In this document: positions 7,431-14,733 of the stretch, one piece after another
How positions within the stretch are numbered: the first letter of the stretch is position 1
Layout: every line of letters starts with the position of its first letter
Assembly: GCA_035490315.1 (NCBI GenBank)
Contig: DATHET010000170.1
Location: forward strand, 1 to 19,587
Length of the DNA: 19,587 nt
DNA from: JADJQU01 sp035490315
GTDB lineage: Bacteria > Planctomycetota > UBA1135 > GCA-002686595
Direction: 5' to 3'
Position numbers and translations under genes: made by a program
The notes under the pieces: model-generated
The model's database searches: none
What the model was told of the DNA's origin: nothing
Seen by the model: only the letters and a program-made list of their open reading frames with translations

Positions 7431-9395
7431 ATGCATGGGATCGTGCAGGTCGCCCTTCCACGAGCGCTCGGAAGAGTCGCGGCGGCGGGCCTTTTCCTGG
7501 TCGCGGCTTGCGGGCCGGAAGAGGTCGCGCTGGCGCAGACGCCGAAGCCGGCGGAGCAAGCACCCGCGCCCGCCGCGGTCGCGCAGAAGCCGCTCGCGCC
7601 GGTCGTCGCGGATGCATTCTACCCGGGCTTCGATCCCAAGCGCGACAAGCTGCCCGCGCCGGTCGACGGCGGACGCGTGGTCGTGCACCTGCCGAACTTC
7701 CCGAAGAGTCTCAACTACATGATCGACAACTCCGCGGTGACGCGGCGCATGTGGAACGAGATGCACGAGGGTCTGCTGCGCCAGGACATGGCGACGTGGG
7801 AGTACGTGCCGGCGCTGGCGAATCGCTACGAAGTCCTGGATCAGCTCGTCCCCGAAGGGGGAGACGTCACGACCGGAAAGGAAGTGAAGATCGGGCACAT
7901 CGACGATGCCGGCGATGTCTGGGTGGAAAGAGCTGTCTCGCCCGGCCGGCGCACGGTGCAAAGGGTCAAGATCCCGAAGCTCCCCGGCCAACGTCTGTTG
8001 CCCGGCACCGTCTACGACTTCGAATTGCGCCAGGGCGTTCACTGGCAGGACGGTGCCGATTTCGACGCGCGCGACGTGATGTTCACGATGCGCTGCCTGA
8101 AGAATCGTTTCGTCGAATGCGACGACAAGCGCGCTCAGTTCGACAAGATCGTGCGCTTCGAGTCGGCGGAGCCGAGCCACGTGAAGTTCTTTTTCGCGCA
8201 GCCCTATTTCCTCGCGAGAAACCTCTTCGATGGCATGCCGATCCTGCCCGCGCATCTCTACGACCTCTCTGACGAGCGCAATCCCGCAAAGAAACCCGGC
8301 GCGAGCGACGAAGAGCAGGCACGCTTCATCGCCGAGCATCCCGCGAACCGCATGTGGGTCGGCCTCGGTCCGTACAAGATGGTCGAGTGGAGCGACACCG
8401 CGATCGTCGCGAAGCGCTGGGACGGCTATTACGATCAGCAGAACGGCGGACACGTCGACGAGATCGTCTGGCGCATGATGAACGACACCGCGGCGATGAC
8501 CGCGCTGCTCGAGGGCCAGCTCGATTTCTTCGACCGCATGAAGGGCGAGGACTATTTCGGCGCGCGAACCGAGAGCGAGGCTTTCACGTCGCGCTACTAC
8601 AAGGGCTATTCCTACGGACCGCAGTTCACCTACACGGCCTGGAACATGGCGCGCGAGCAGCTGAAAGACGTGCGCGTGCGCACCGCGCTCGGCATGTGCT
8701 TCGACTGGGACGCGTTCATCGCCAGCTATTACAAGGGACTCGCTCAGCGCGTCACCGGCGAGCAGTTCCTCGACGGGCCTGCGTACGACAAGACCCTCGC
8801 GCCGCTGCCCTTCGATCTCGAGCGCGCGCGTTCGATGCTCGCCGAGGCGGGCTGGTACGACCGCGACAACGACGGAATCGCCGACCATGGGGGTCAGCCT
8901 TTGTCGATCCGCTTCCTGTATCCGTCGAACAACCCGACCAGCGAGCTTTTCGCCCAGGCATTCCAGGCCAATCTCGCCAAGGTCGGAGTCACGCTGAAGC
9001 TCGAATCGCTCGAGTGGGGCGCGATGTCGGCGCAGGTCCACAAGCGCGACTACGACTCGCTCTCGATGGGCTGGATCACTCCGCCGGTCGTCGATCCCGA
9101 GCAGGCCTGGCACTCGAAGACCTCGCAGGGCGAGACTTCCAACCACGCAGGCTTGAGCGACCCTGACGTCGACCGGTTGATCGACGAAATCCAGGTCGAG
9201 ATCAACCCCGCGCGCCAGAAGCAGCTCTTCTCGAACCTGCAGCGGCGCGTGTATGCGCTTCAGCCGTACATGTTCGGCGTCAACGTGCCGCGCAAGTTCG
9301 CGATGTCGAAGCGCGTGCGCAACCTCGAGTGTTTCGTGCTCGATCCGGGCTACTCGATCCGGCGCTGGTACGTGATCGAACGCCCGAAGAAGTAG
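7431..9395 (+). CDS. Extracellular solute-binding protein family 5, lipoprotein (system 2)
   Basis: A 654-residue binding protein of the SBP_bac_5 family. The ATG at 7431 gives a lipoprotein signal: basic n-region, hydrophobic core (VAAAGLFLVAAC) and lipobox V-A-A-C with the cysteine at residue 27. A GTG at 7410 in the same frame is an alternative. A Pro/Ala-rich linker of about 30 residues follows. The body starts at DGGRVVVHLPNFPKSLNYM and contains FELRQGVHWQDGADFDARDV, GLGPYKMVEW, DVRVRTALGMCFDWD and a D-x-D-x-D-G segment (YDRDNDGIADHGG). It is longer than the usual 500-550 residues, with an extra stretch near residues 130-175 (EVKIGHIDDAGDVWVERAV) that splits the first domain. It would be tethered in the periplasm and feed the permeases encoded downstream. 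The upstream open frame beyond 7410 is antisense to oppA and was not used. Confidence 0.92.
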   Translation: MHGIVQVALPRALGRVAAAGLFLVAACGPEEVALAQTPKPAEQAPAPAAVAQKPLAPVVADAFYPGFDPKRDKLPAPVDGGRVVVHLPNFPKSLNYMIDNSAVTRRMWNEMHEGLLRQDMATWEYVPALANRYEVLDQLVPEGGDVTTGKEVKIGHIDDAGDVWVERAVSPGRRTVQRVKIPKLPGQRLLPGTVYDFELRQGVHWQDGADFDARDVMFTMRCLKNRFVECDDKRAQFDKIVRFESAEPSHVKFFFAQPYFLARNLFDGMPILPAHLYDLSDERNPAKKPGASDEEQARFIAEHPANRMWVGLGPYKMVEWSDTAIVAKRWDGYYDQQNGGHVDEIVWRMMNDTAAMTALLEGQLDFFDRMKGEDYFGARTESEAFTSRYYKGYSYGPQFTYTAWNMAREQLKDVRVRTALGMCFDWDAFIASYYKGLAQRVTGEQFLDGPAYDKTLAPLPFDLERARSMLAEAGWYDRDNDGIADHGGQPLSIRFLYPSNNPTSELFAQAFQANLAKVGVTLKLESLEWGAMSAQVHKRDYDSLSMGWITPPVVDPEQAWHSKTSQGETSNHAGLSDPDVDRLIDEIQVEINPARQKQLFSNLQRRVYALQPYMFGVNVPRKFAMSKRVRNLECFVLDPGYSIRRWYVIERPKK

Positions 9396-9409
9396 CGCAG
9401 AAGGAAACG

Positions 9410-10444
9410 TTGATCCGCTACTGCCTGAAGCGACTTGCCTGGACTCTGCCGACGCTCTTGCTGGCGAGTCTTTTGGCCTTCGCGCTCTTGCATCTGGCTC
9501 CGGGATCGCCGCTCGAAGCGGCGAGTGATCCGATGCAGAGCACCGGTCCCGGCTCGGCCGCGAGTCTGGAGCGCTTCCGTCACGAGCATCTGCTCGACCA
9601 GCCTTTGTGGAAGCAGTACCTCGATTACCTCGGGCCCTTCGATCTGTCCGAGCGCGGACATCCGTGGTTCGGCGGCAGCGGCGAGCGGGCCTGGGGCGGG
9701 CTCTTGACTGGCGATCTCGGCGGCGAGATGTTGCAGCCGGGGGTGCGCGTCGGCGCGCAGATCGCGAAGCGTTTGCGGATCACCCTGCCCTTGATGCTGG
9801 TGTCGCTGCTGCTCGGGTACTTGATTGCGATTCCGCTCGGCGTGTTCAGCGCCACGCGCCGCGGCCAGCGCAGCGATCGAGCGATCACGCTTGCGACGTT
9901 TCTGCTCTACGCGATGCCCGTGTTCTGGGCAGGCGTCTTGCTGCAGACGTTATTTGGCCGGCGCGGGCTCGAGTGGTTGCCCGTCTTGTGGCCGGCGGGA
10001 GCAGGCGTGGCCGCATCCGACATCCTGCTCGCCGCCATCCTGCCGGTCCTGTGCGCCTCCTACGCCGTGGCGGCCTACGTCTCGCGCCAGACCCGCGCGT
10101 CGATGATCGAAGTACTCGAGTCGGACTGGATCCGCGCCCTGCGCGCGCGCGGAATCCCCGAGCGGCAGATCGTCTGGCGCCACGCTTTGCGCAACGCCGC
10201 GGCGCCGCTGTGCGTGCACCTGGGCCAGGTGATTCCGGTGCTCGTCGGCGGATCGGTGCTGATCGAGACGATCTTCGACATCCCGGGCATGGGGACGTAT
10301 CTGCACCGCGGACTGATCCAGCGCGAGTACGACGTGGTCACGGGCATCGTGCTGGTCAGCGCGCTCTTCGCCAGCGTCGGTCTCCTGCTCTCCGACCTCC
10401 TGCACGCCGCGCTCGACCCGCGGATCCGCCATGGCGCGCGCTGA
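9410..10444 (+). CDS. ABC transporter permease, OppB/DppB type (system 2)
   Basis: A 344-residue permease. The start is a TTG at 9410, 14 bases after the stop of the binding-protein gene, with AAGGAAA (9401-9407) just upstream as a reasonable ribosome-binding site; the open frame begins earlier, but that part overlaps the binding-protein gene. Family features: N-terminal helix RYCLKRLAWTLPTLLLAS, the OppB motif LLHLAPGSPLE, a long periplasmic loop (to about residue 115, with ISP-like LDQPLWKQYLDYLGPFDLS), the EAA loop RALRARGIPERQIVWRHALR, and VGGSVLIETIFDIPGMG near the end. It overlaps the next gene by 14 bases, implying translational coupling. The loop sequence PLWKQYLDYLGPFDL resembles the corresponding part of the system 1 OppB, so the two operons may be distant paralogues. 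Confidence 0.92.
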   Translation: MIRYCLKRLAWTLPTLLLASLLAFALLHLAPGSPLEAASDPMQSTGPGSAASLERFRHEHLLDQPLWKQYLDYLGPFDLSERGHPWFGGSGERAWGGLLTGDLGGEMLQPGVRVGAQIAKRLRITLPLMLVSLLLGYLIAIPLGVFSATRRGQRSDRAITLATFLLYAMPVFWAGVLLQTLFGRRGLEWLPVLWPAGAGVAASDILLAAILPVLCASYAVAAYVSRQTRASMIEVLESDWIRALRARGIPERQIVWRHALRNAAAPLCVHLGQVIPVLVGGSVLIETIFDIPGMGTYLHRGLIQREYDVVTGIVLVSALFASVGLLLSDLLHAALDPRIRHGAR

Positions 10445-11975
10445 GGTCTTCGATCACGAGCGGGGGCCCTGGTCGCGCTTCGCCGGCGCGTTCCAGTCGC
10501 GGAAGACTTCGCGGCTTGCCTGGCGCGCGCTGCTCTTGTGCATCGGGCTCACGGTGTTCGCGCCGCTGCTCGCCAACGACCGGCCCTACTTCGCCAAGCT
10601 GCGCGACACGGCGGGCGTGCGCCAGGCGTTGAGTCTCTTGTCGCCGATCGCGAGCAGCTTCGTCGATTCGGCGAAAGCCGCGGCTGCCTCGCAGCCGGGA
10701 TCCCAGGCAACCTTCGAAGCCGAGGAACGCGCGCTCGCGTCGCGCATCGATCTGCTGCAGGGCGCGCTGGACGGAAAGCGCAGCCCTGCCGCGATCGAAG
10801 CCCTGGCCGCGCTCGAGCGGAGTGCCAAGGCACTCGGTGAAGCCAGTCGTGCCCACGACGCGGCGCGTTGCGAAACCCTCGGCCTGGAGTTGAGCAAGCT
10901 CGCCAGCGACGCGAGGCCCACATGGGAGAGCTCCTCGACCTCAGCAGACGGAATCGTCGTCCGCCGCTCCTGGCCGCTGTTCGCGGCGCTGACTTCGACC
11001 GACGTCACGTTGATCTTCCTGTGGCTCGGCCTGGCGGGATTTCCCTGGTGGACACGTCTCGTTCCGGCGCGATCGATCCGCTCGCGCCTCGCGCTGCTCT
11101 TGGTTTTCGCGCTGCTCGCCGGGCTGCTCTCGACTCTGTTTCCGCGCGGCAGCACCGAACTGGACACGAGCTTGTGGAAAGCCCGGATCGCCGCCGATGC
11201 GCAGTCCGCGTCGGTGTTCCCGCCGATCGCCTTCGGTCCCAGCGAGACTCATCTCGAGGACTCGATGCAGGCGCCGCGCGTTGCGTCGCGGCACTGGTGC
11301 GGAACGGACGCGCTCGGCCGCGACCTGCTGGCGAGACTGCTCTACGCGGGACGCACGAGCTTCGCGGTCGCCGGATTGGCGGCCGTGTTGATGGTCGGGA
11401 TCGGGTCCTTGCTCGGACTCGCGGCGGGCGCCTTGCGCGGCTTGACCGATACCCTGGTCTCGCGAGCGATCGAGCTCCTGCAATCCTTCCCGACCCTGGT
11501 GCTGCTGCTCGGATTGATCTCCCTGCTGCCAGCGCGCGCAGCGAATTCGCGCTGGACCATACCGTTGGTGATCGCGGCCATCGGCTGGACGCACATCGCC
11601 CGGCTCGCGCGCGCGGAAGCGATGCGCGTCCACGAGATGGCCTTCGTGCGCGCCGCGACCGCCGCGGGATTTTCCAGGGCGCGCGTGCTGCGCCAGCACG
11701 TCCTGCCCAACTCGATGGGTCCGGTGTGGGTCGCGGCGAGCTTTGTGCTCTCTGGCGGACTAGTGCTGGAGAGCTCGGCGGCCTTCCTGGGCTTCGGCAT
11801 CCAGCATCCCGCGCCTTCCTGGGGCGGCCTGCTCGCCGATGCGCGCGGCGGCGACGCCTGGTGGCTCGCGGTGTTCCCGGGACTGTGGTTGTTCGCGGCG
11901 ATCCTCTCGATCCACCTGGTCGGCGAGGGCGTGCGCGACGCCCTCGATCCCCGGACCGAGGCAGGCCTGCCATGA
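10431..11975 (+). CDS. Enlarged ABC transporter permease, OppC/DppC type (system 2)
   Basis: A 514-residue permease; OppC proteins are usually about 300. Only the C-terminal 230 residues or so are canonical: GTDALGRDLLARLLYAGRTS, several TM helices, the EAA loop VRAATAAGFSRARVLRQHVL, LESSAAFLGFGIQHP, and the end VGEGVRDALDPR. TM1 is at about 29-48. Between TM1 and the canonical part lies an insertion. It has an Ala/Glu/Leu-rich helical stretch (about 80-165), predicted here as coiled coil, then two extra hydrophobic segments (about 185-207, LFAALTSTDVTLIFLWLGLA; about 222-240, LALLLVFALLAGLLSTLF). The start is ATG 10431, inside the 3' end of oppB. Its stop overlaps the next gene as ATGA. Similar insertions may occur in relatives of this organism; I cannot search for them. 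Confidence 0.88.
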   Translation: MARAEVFDHERGPWSRFAGAFQSRKTSRLAWRALLLCIGLTVFAPLLANDRPYFAKLRDTAGVRQALSLLSPIASSFVDSAKAAAASQPGSQATFEAEERALASRIDLLQGALDGKRSPAAIEALAALERSAKALGEASRAHDAARCETLGLELSKLASDARPTWESSSTSADGIVVRRSWPLFAALTSTDVTLIFLWLGLAGFPWWTRLVPARSIRSRLALLLVFALLAGLLSTLFPRGSTELDTSLWKARIAADAQSASVFPPIAFGPSETHLEDSMQAPRVASRHWCGTDALGRDLLARLLYAGRTSFAVAGLAAVLMVGIGSLLGLAAGALRGLTDTLVSRAIELLQSFPTLVLLLGLISLLPARAANSRWTIPLVIAAIGWTHIARLARAEAMRVHEMAFVRAATAAGFSRARVLRQHVLPNSMGPVWVAASFVLSGGLVLESSAAFLGFGIQHPAPSWGGLLADARGGDAWWLAVFPGLWLFAAILSIHLVGEGVRDALDPRTEAGLP

Positions 11976-12958
11976 GCGCGTCCAAGCAACCGATCCTGTC
12001 GGTGCGCCACCTCAGCGTCGCCTACGCGAGCGGCAGCGGCCTGGCCATGGCGATCGAGGGCATCGATTTCGACCTTGCGCGCGAAGAGACGCTGGCCGTG
12101 GTCGGCGAGAGCGGCTCGGGCAAGTCCACGCTGGGCCTGTGCCTCCTGGGACTGCTGCCCGCGAACGCGCGGGTGCTCGCGGGCGAGGTGCGCTTCGAGG
12201 ACCGCACGCTGGATCTGCGCAATCCCCAGGCCTGGAGCGATCTGCGCGGGACCCGGATCGGGTACGTGCCTCAGGATACGCAGGCGGCTTTCGATCCCTT
12301 GTCGAGCCTCGGGTCGCAGATCGAGGAGCTGCTGATCCTGGGGGCCGAGCCCGCGGAGCGCGTCGCGTCGCGCGCGCTCGAGCTCTTGCGCGAGGCAGGC
12401 CTGGCGGATGCGGCGGAGCTCGCGCGCGAGCTGCCGGAACGCTTGTCCGGCGGTCAGCGACAGCGTGCCGCGATCGCGGCGGGCCTCGCGCGCGGGCCGG
12501 CCTTGTTGATCGCCGACGAGCCGACCAGCTCGCTCGATCCGGTCCACGCCCGCGGCTTGATCGATCTGCTCGATCGCTTGCGGCGCGAGCGCAAGCTGGC
12601 GCTGTTGTGGATCTCGCACGACTTGCAAGCGGTCGCGGCGCGCGCCGATCGCACGCTGATCCTCTACGCGGGCCGCGTCATCGAATCGGGGCCTTCGCGC
12701 GAGCTCGCGGACCATCCGCTGCATCCTTACACGAGGCTTCTGCTGCGCTCGCTGCCGCATGGAACGAGCGGCGGCCGCGCTCTGGCGGCTCTCCCGCCGG
12801 CGGCTGAGGAGCGCGGCGCGAAGCACCATGCCTGCCGATTCAGCCCGCGCTGCCCGCTGGCGGATGAGCGCTGCCGCAGCGTCGACCCGCCCCTCGCTCT
12901 GCATGGCGCGAAGCACTGGGTGGCCTGCCACTATGTCGACAAGGCGGTGAACCTGTGA
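11972..12958 (+). CDS. Oligopeptide/dipeptide ABC transporter ATPase, OppD/DppD type (system 2)
   Basis: A 328-residue ATPase. Motifs: Walker A GESGSGKST (residues 45-53), Q-loop PQDTQAAFDPLSS (a T replaces the usual P after QD), signature LSGGQRQR, Walker B LLIADEPTSSLDP and H-loop ISHD. The C-terminal extension carries ACRFSPRCPLADERC and a distal VACHY cysteine, so the full OppD cysteine set is present. The ATG start at 11972 overlaps the oppC stop (ATGA), and its own TGA overlaps the GTG of the next ATPase (GTGA). It pairs with the ATPase encoded downstream in the system 2 importer. Confidence 0.93.
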   Translation: MSASKQPILSVRHLSVAYASGSGLAMAIEGIDFDLAREETLAVVGESGSGKSTLGLCLLGLLPANARVLAGEVRFEDRTLDLRNPQAWSDLRGTRIGYVPQDTQAAFDPLSSLGSQIEELLILGAEPAERVASRALELLREAGLADAAELARELPERLSGGQRQRAAIAAGLARGPALLIADEPTSSLDPVHARGLIDLLDRLRRERKLALLWISHDLQAVAARADRTLILYAGRVIESGPSRELADHPLHPYTRLLLRSLPHGTSGGRALAALPPAAEERGAKHHACRFSPRCPLADERCRSVDPPLALHGAKHWVACHYVDKAVNL

Positions 12959-13782
12959 GCGCCGAGGGCCGCGTGCTCTCCGTGCGCCAGCTCGGCGCGA
13001 GCCCGGATCGGCGGGGCTTGTTCGAGCAGGGCAGGCGCGAGCCGTTTGCGCTGGTGGACGTCAGCTTCGATCTGGATCAGGGAGAGATCCTGGCCGTGGT
13101 CGGCGAGTCAGGTTGCGGCAAGTCGACGCTGCTGCGCGCCCTGCTCGGTCTCGAGCCCTCGGCGCGCGGCGAGGTGGCGGTCACGCACGGCGGGCGGACG
13201 ATCGAGATGCTCTCGGCCAGCGAAGCCGATCGGCGGATCGCGCGAGCGGGTATCGGCTGGATCGCCCAGGATCCTGGGGCTTCGCTGGACCCGCGCGCGA
13301 GCGTGCTCGAGTCGGTGGCCGAGCCCTGGATCGCGCACCGTGGGGTTTCCGCGGCGGCGGCTCTGGATCGTGCGCGCACGGCGATCGAGGCCAGCGGCCT
13401 CGCTCAGCGCCTTGCAGCGCGCCTGCCGCACCAGCTCTCCGGCGGCGAGCGCCAGCGCGCCAGCCTGGCTCGGGCGCTGACGCTCGAGCCGGGCTTGCTC
13501 TTGCTCGACGAGCCCACGAGCAGCCTCGATGCGTCGATTGCGGCGCAGCTCGTCGACCGCGTCGGGGCCTTGGTGCGCGAGCGCGGTCTCGCGGCGGTTT
13601 GGGTGACGCACGACGTGGCTCTTGCTCGCTGGTGTGCGCAGCGCGTGATCGTGCTCGAGGCTGGTCGCGTGGTCGAGCGCGGAGCTAGTGAAGTCGTCTT
13701 GCGTGAGCCGACTTCGCCGGCGGCTCAGCGGCTCGTGCGCGCGGCGGATTGGTCGCGATCATGCCAGTACGGAGCCAGGTGA
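12955..13782 (+). CDS. Oligopeptide/dipeptide ABC transporter ATPase, OppF/DppF type, short C-terminus (system 2)
   Basis: A 275-residue ATPase with a complete nucleotide-binding domain: Walker A GESGCGKST (50-58), Q-loop AQDPGASLDPR, signature LSGGERQR, Walker B LLLLDEPTSSLDAS and H-loop VTHD. It ends soon after GRVVERGASEVVLREPTSPAA. The usual OppF tail (HPYT motif, then the cysteine-bearing region of about 60 residues) is missing; system 1 OppF is 330 residues. The last three codons and the TGA stop (13771-13782) lie inside the left arm of the 48-bp inverted repeat, so insertion of that element may have trimmed the gene. The start is GTG 12955, overlapping the previous stop as GTGA. The gene is probably functional, because every catalytic motif is intact. 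Confidence 0.9.
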   Translation: MSAEGRVLSVRQLGASPDRRGLFEQGRREPFALVDVSFDLDQGEILAVVGESGCGKSTLLRALLGLEPSARGEVAVTHGGRTIEMLSASEADRRIARAGIGWIAQDPGASLDPRASVLESVAEPWIAHRGVSAAAALDRARTAIEASGLAQRLAARLPHQLSGGERQRASLARALTLEPGLLLLDEPTSSLDASIAAQLVDRVGALVRERGLAAVWVTHDVALARWCAQRVIVLEAGRVVERGASEVVLREPTSPAAQRLVRAADWSRSCQYGAR

Positions 13783-13869
13783 ATTCGTCCGGAGTCGTGA
13801 GGCCTGTCTCGCCTGCGCGCAGCGCAGGCGAGACAGGCCTCACGACTCCGGACGAATTCACCTGGCTCC
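13771..13869. repeat. Perfect 48-bp inverted repeat with 3-base loop
   Basis: Arms 13771-13818 and 13822-13869 are exact reverse complements, checked base by base; the loop is GCA at 13819-13821. Base 13770 and base 13870 do not pair, so the ends are sharp. It lies between two convergent genes: the left arm contains the stop of the plus-strand ATPase, and the right arm stops 4 bases from the stop codon of the minus-strand HAD gene. No T-run follows on either strand, so it is not a standard rho-independent terminator, although an RNA stem this long could still end or protect transcripts from both sides. It may be a mobile palindromic element (REP/MITE-like); no transposase is present in the window. 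Confidence 0.97.
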
Positions 13870-13873
13870 CTCC

Positions 13874-14590
13874 CTACACTTTGACGGCGTAGCGCTCGCG
13901 CAGGATCGTGCGCAGCTCGTCGAAGCTGTGGATGCGGTGGTCGGGCTCGACACTTCCCGCGGGATGCTTGGTCGAGAAATCAGCCCACACCGCGATCATG
14001 CCCAGACTCTTGGGCGGCGCGACGTCGTGGCTCGGGTTGTCGCCGACGTACATGACTTGCGCCGCCGCGAGGCCCATGCGCCGCAAGGCATGCGCGTAGA
14101 GCTTGGGATTGGGCTTGTTGATGCCGACCTGGTCCGAGATGAAAATCGCCTCGGGGTCGAGGTACTTGACCAGGTCCAGGCGCACCAGTTTCTCGGCCTG
14201 CTTGACCTCCAGGCCGTGGGTGATCACGCCCAGTCGCAGCCTGGCGCGCTTCATGTCGGCGAAGAGCTTCTGCACGCCGGGGAAGGTGCCGAGCTTGCGG
14301 AACTTGGTGTCGTGGTAGGCCGCGATGCCGGCCGCGACCACCAGCGCGCGATTTCTGTGCTCGTAAGCCTGCGGTCCCAGGCGCAGGAGCAGCTTGTCGA
14401 AGTGGTGCTCGTAGTTGGAGCTGAACTCGGCGATGACCTCCTCGAGCTCGGCCATGACCTCGTCGACTGGAGCCTTCAGGCCCGCCTCGACCATGGCCTC
14501 GATCGCATTGCGGCGCGCCAGCTTCGCGAACTCGGTGGTCGCGCACAGCGTGTCGTCGATGTCGAACAGGACTGCCGAGAGCTGCGCCAT
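13874..14590 (-). CDS. HAD-superfamily (subfamily IA) phosphatase, PH1421/TIGR02253-like
   Basis: A 238-residue cytoplasmic Mg-dependent hydrolase. HAD motif I is FDIDDTL with nucleophile Asp10 and acid/base Asp12. Motif II is Thr124 in GVITHG, motif III is Lys159 in NKPNP, and motif IV is GDNPSHD with Asp184 and Asp189. The cap region has the block ARRNAIEAMVEAGL and NYEHHFDKLLLRLG, and the segment AAYHDTKF, which closely resemble the archaeal phosphatase PH1421 group; the family assignment is from memory of that sequence. The physiological substrate is unknown. The ATG at 14590 is chosen because motif I falls at the expected distance; the frame is open further upstream without matching sequence. 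No Shine-Dalgarno is seen. It is convergent with the system 2 operon and lies downstream of the secretin terminator. Confidence 0.9.
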   Translation of the reverse strand: MAQLSAVLFDIDDTLCATTEFAKLARRNAIEAMVEAGLKAPVDEVMAELEEVIAEFSSNYEHHFDKLLLRLGPQAYEHRNRALVVAAGIAAYHDTKFRKLGTFPGVQKLFADMKRARLRLGVITHGLEVKQAEKLVRLDLVKYLDPEAIFISDQVGINKPNPKLYAHALRRMGLAAAQVMYVGDNPSHDVAPPKSLGMIAVWADFSTKHPAGSVEPDHRIHSFDELRTILRERYAVKV

Positions 14591-14669
14591 GGCGAAGGAG
14601 GCTACGCGAGCGGGACTTCGGGAGGCAAGCGCCAGCAGCGCCTCGCCGTCGCGCGGCGAAGGAAACGGC

Positions 14670-14713
14670 GCAAAAGACACGGGCCGCGTCCCGGGTGGGG
14701 GACGCGGCCCGTG
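14670..14713 (-). terminator. Rho-independent terminator of the secretin transcript
   Basis: Read on the minus strand, a 15-bp perfect GC-rich stem (14713-14699 with 14692-14678, 6-base loop) is followed at once by TCTTTTGC (14677-14670). It begins 20 bases after the secretin stop codon at 14734. The hairpin plus T-run is the clearest terminator in the window. It would separate the secretin unit from the HAD gene on the same strand, so the HAD gene needs its own promoter in 14591-14677, where I see none that is convincing. Confidence 0.88.
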
Positions 14714-14733
14714 GTTCGTTTCGAAGGCCCGAG

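Noticed and set aside
6825..9146. A 773-residue minus-strand frame spanning the divergent promoter region and the system 2 receptor
   Set aside because: It is antisense to two well-supported binding proteins and shows no recognisable domain or start signal.
9329..9409. An earlier start for the system 2 oppB inside the receptor gene
   Set aside because: The extra residues show no permease character. TTG 9410 has a ribosome-binding site and places the first helix correctly.
13771..13869. The 48-bp hairpin as an ordinary rho-independent terminator
   Set aside because: No T-run follows on either strand and the stem is far longer than usual. The convincing terminator in the window is at 14670-14713.
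13771..13869. Foldback assembly artefact
   Set aside because: The flanks differ and run into two intact unrelated genes, so the inverted repeat has sharp natural ends. It remains worth checking in raw reads.
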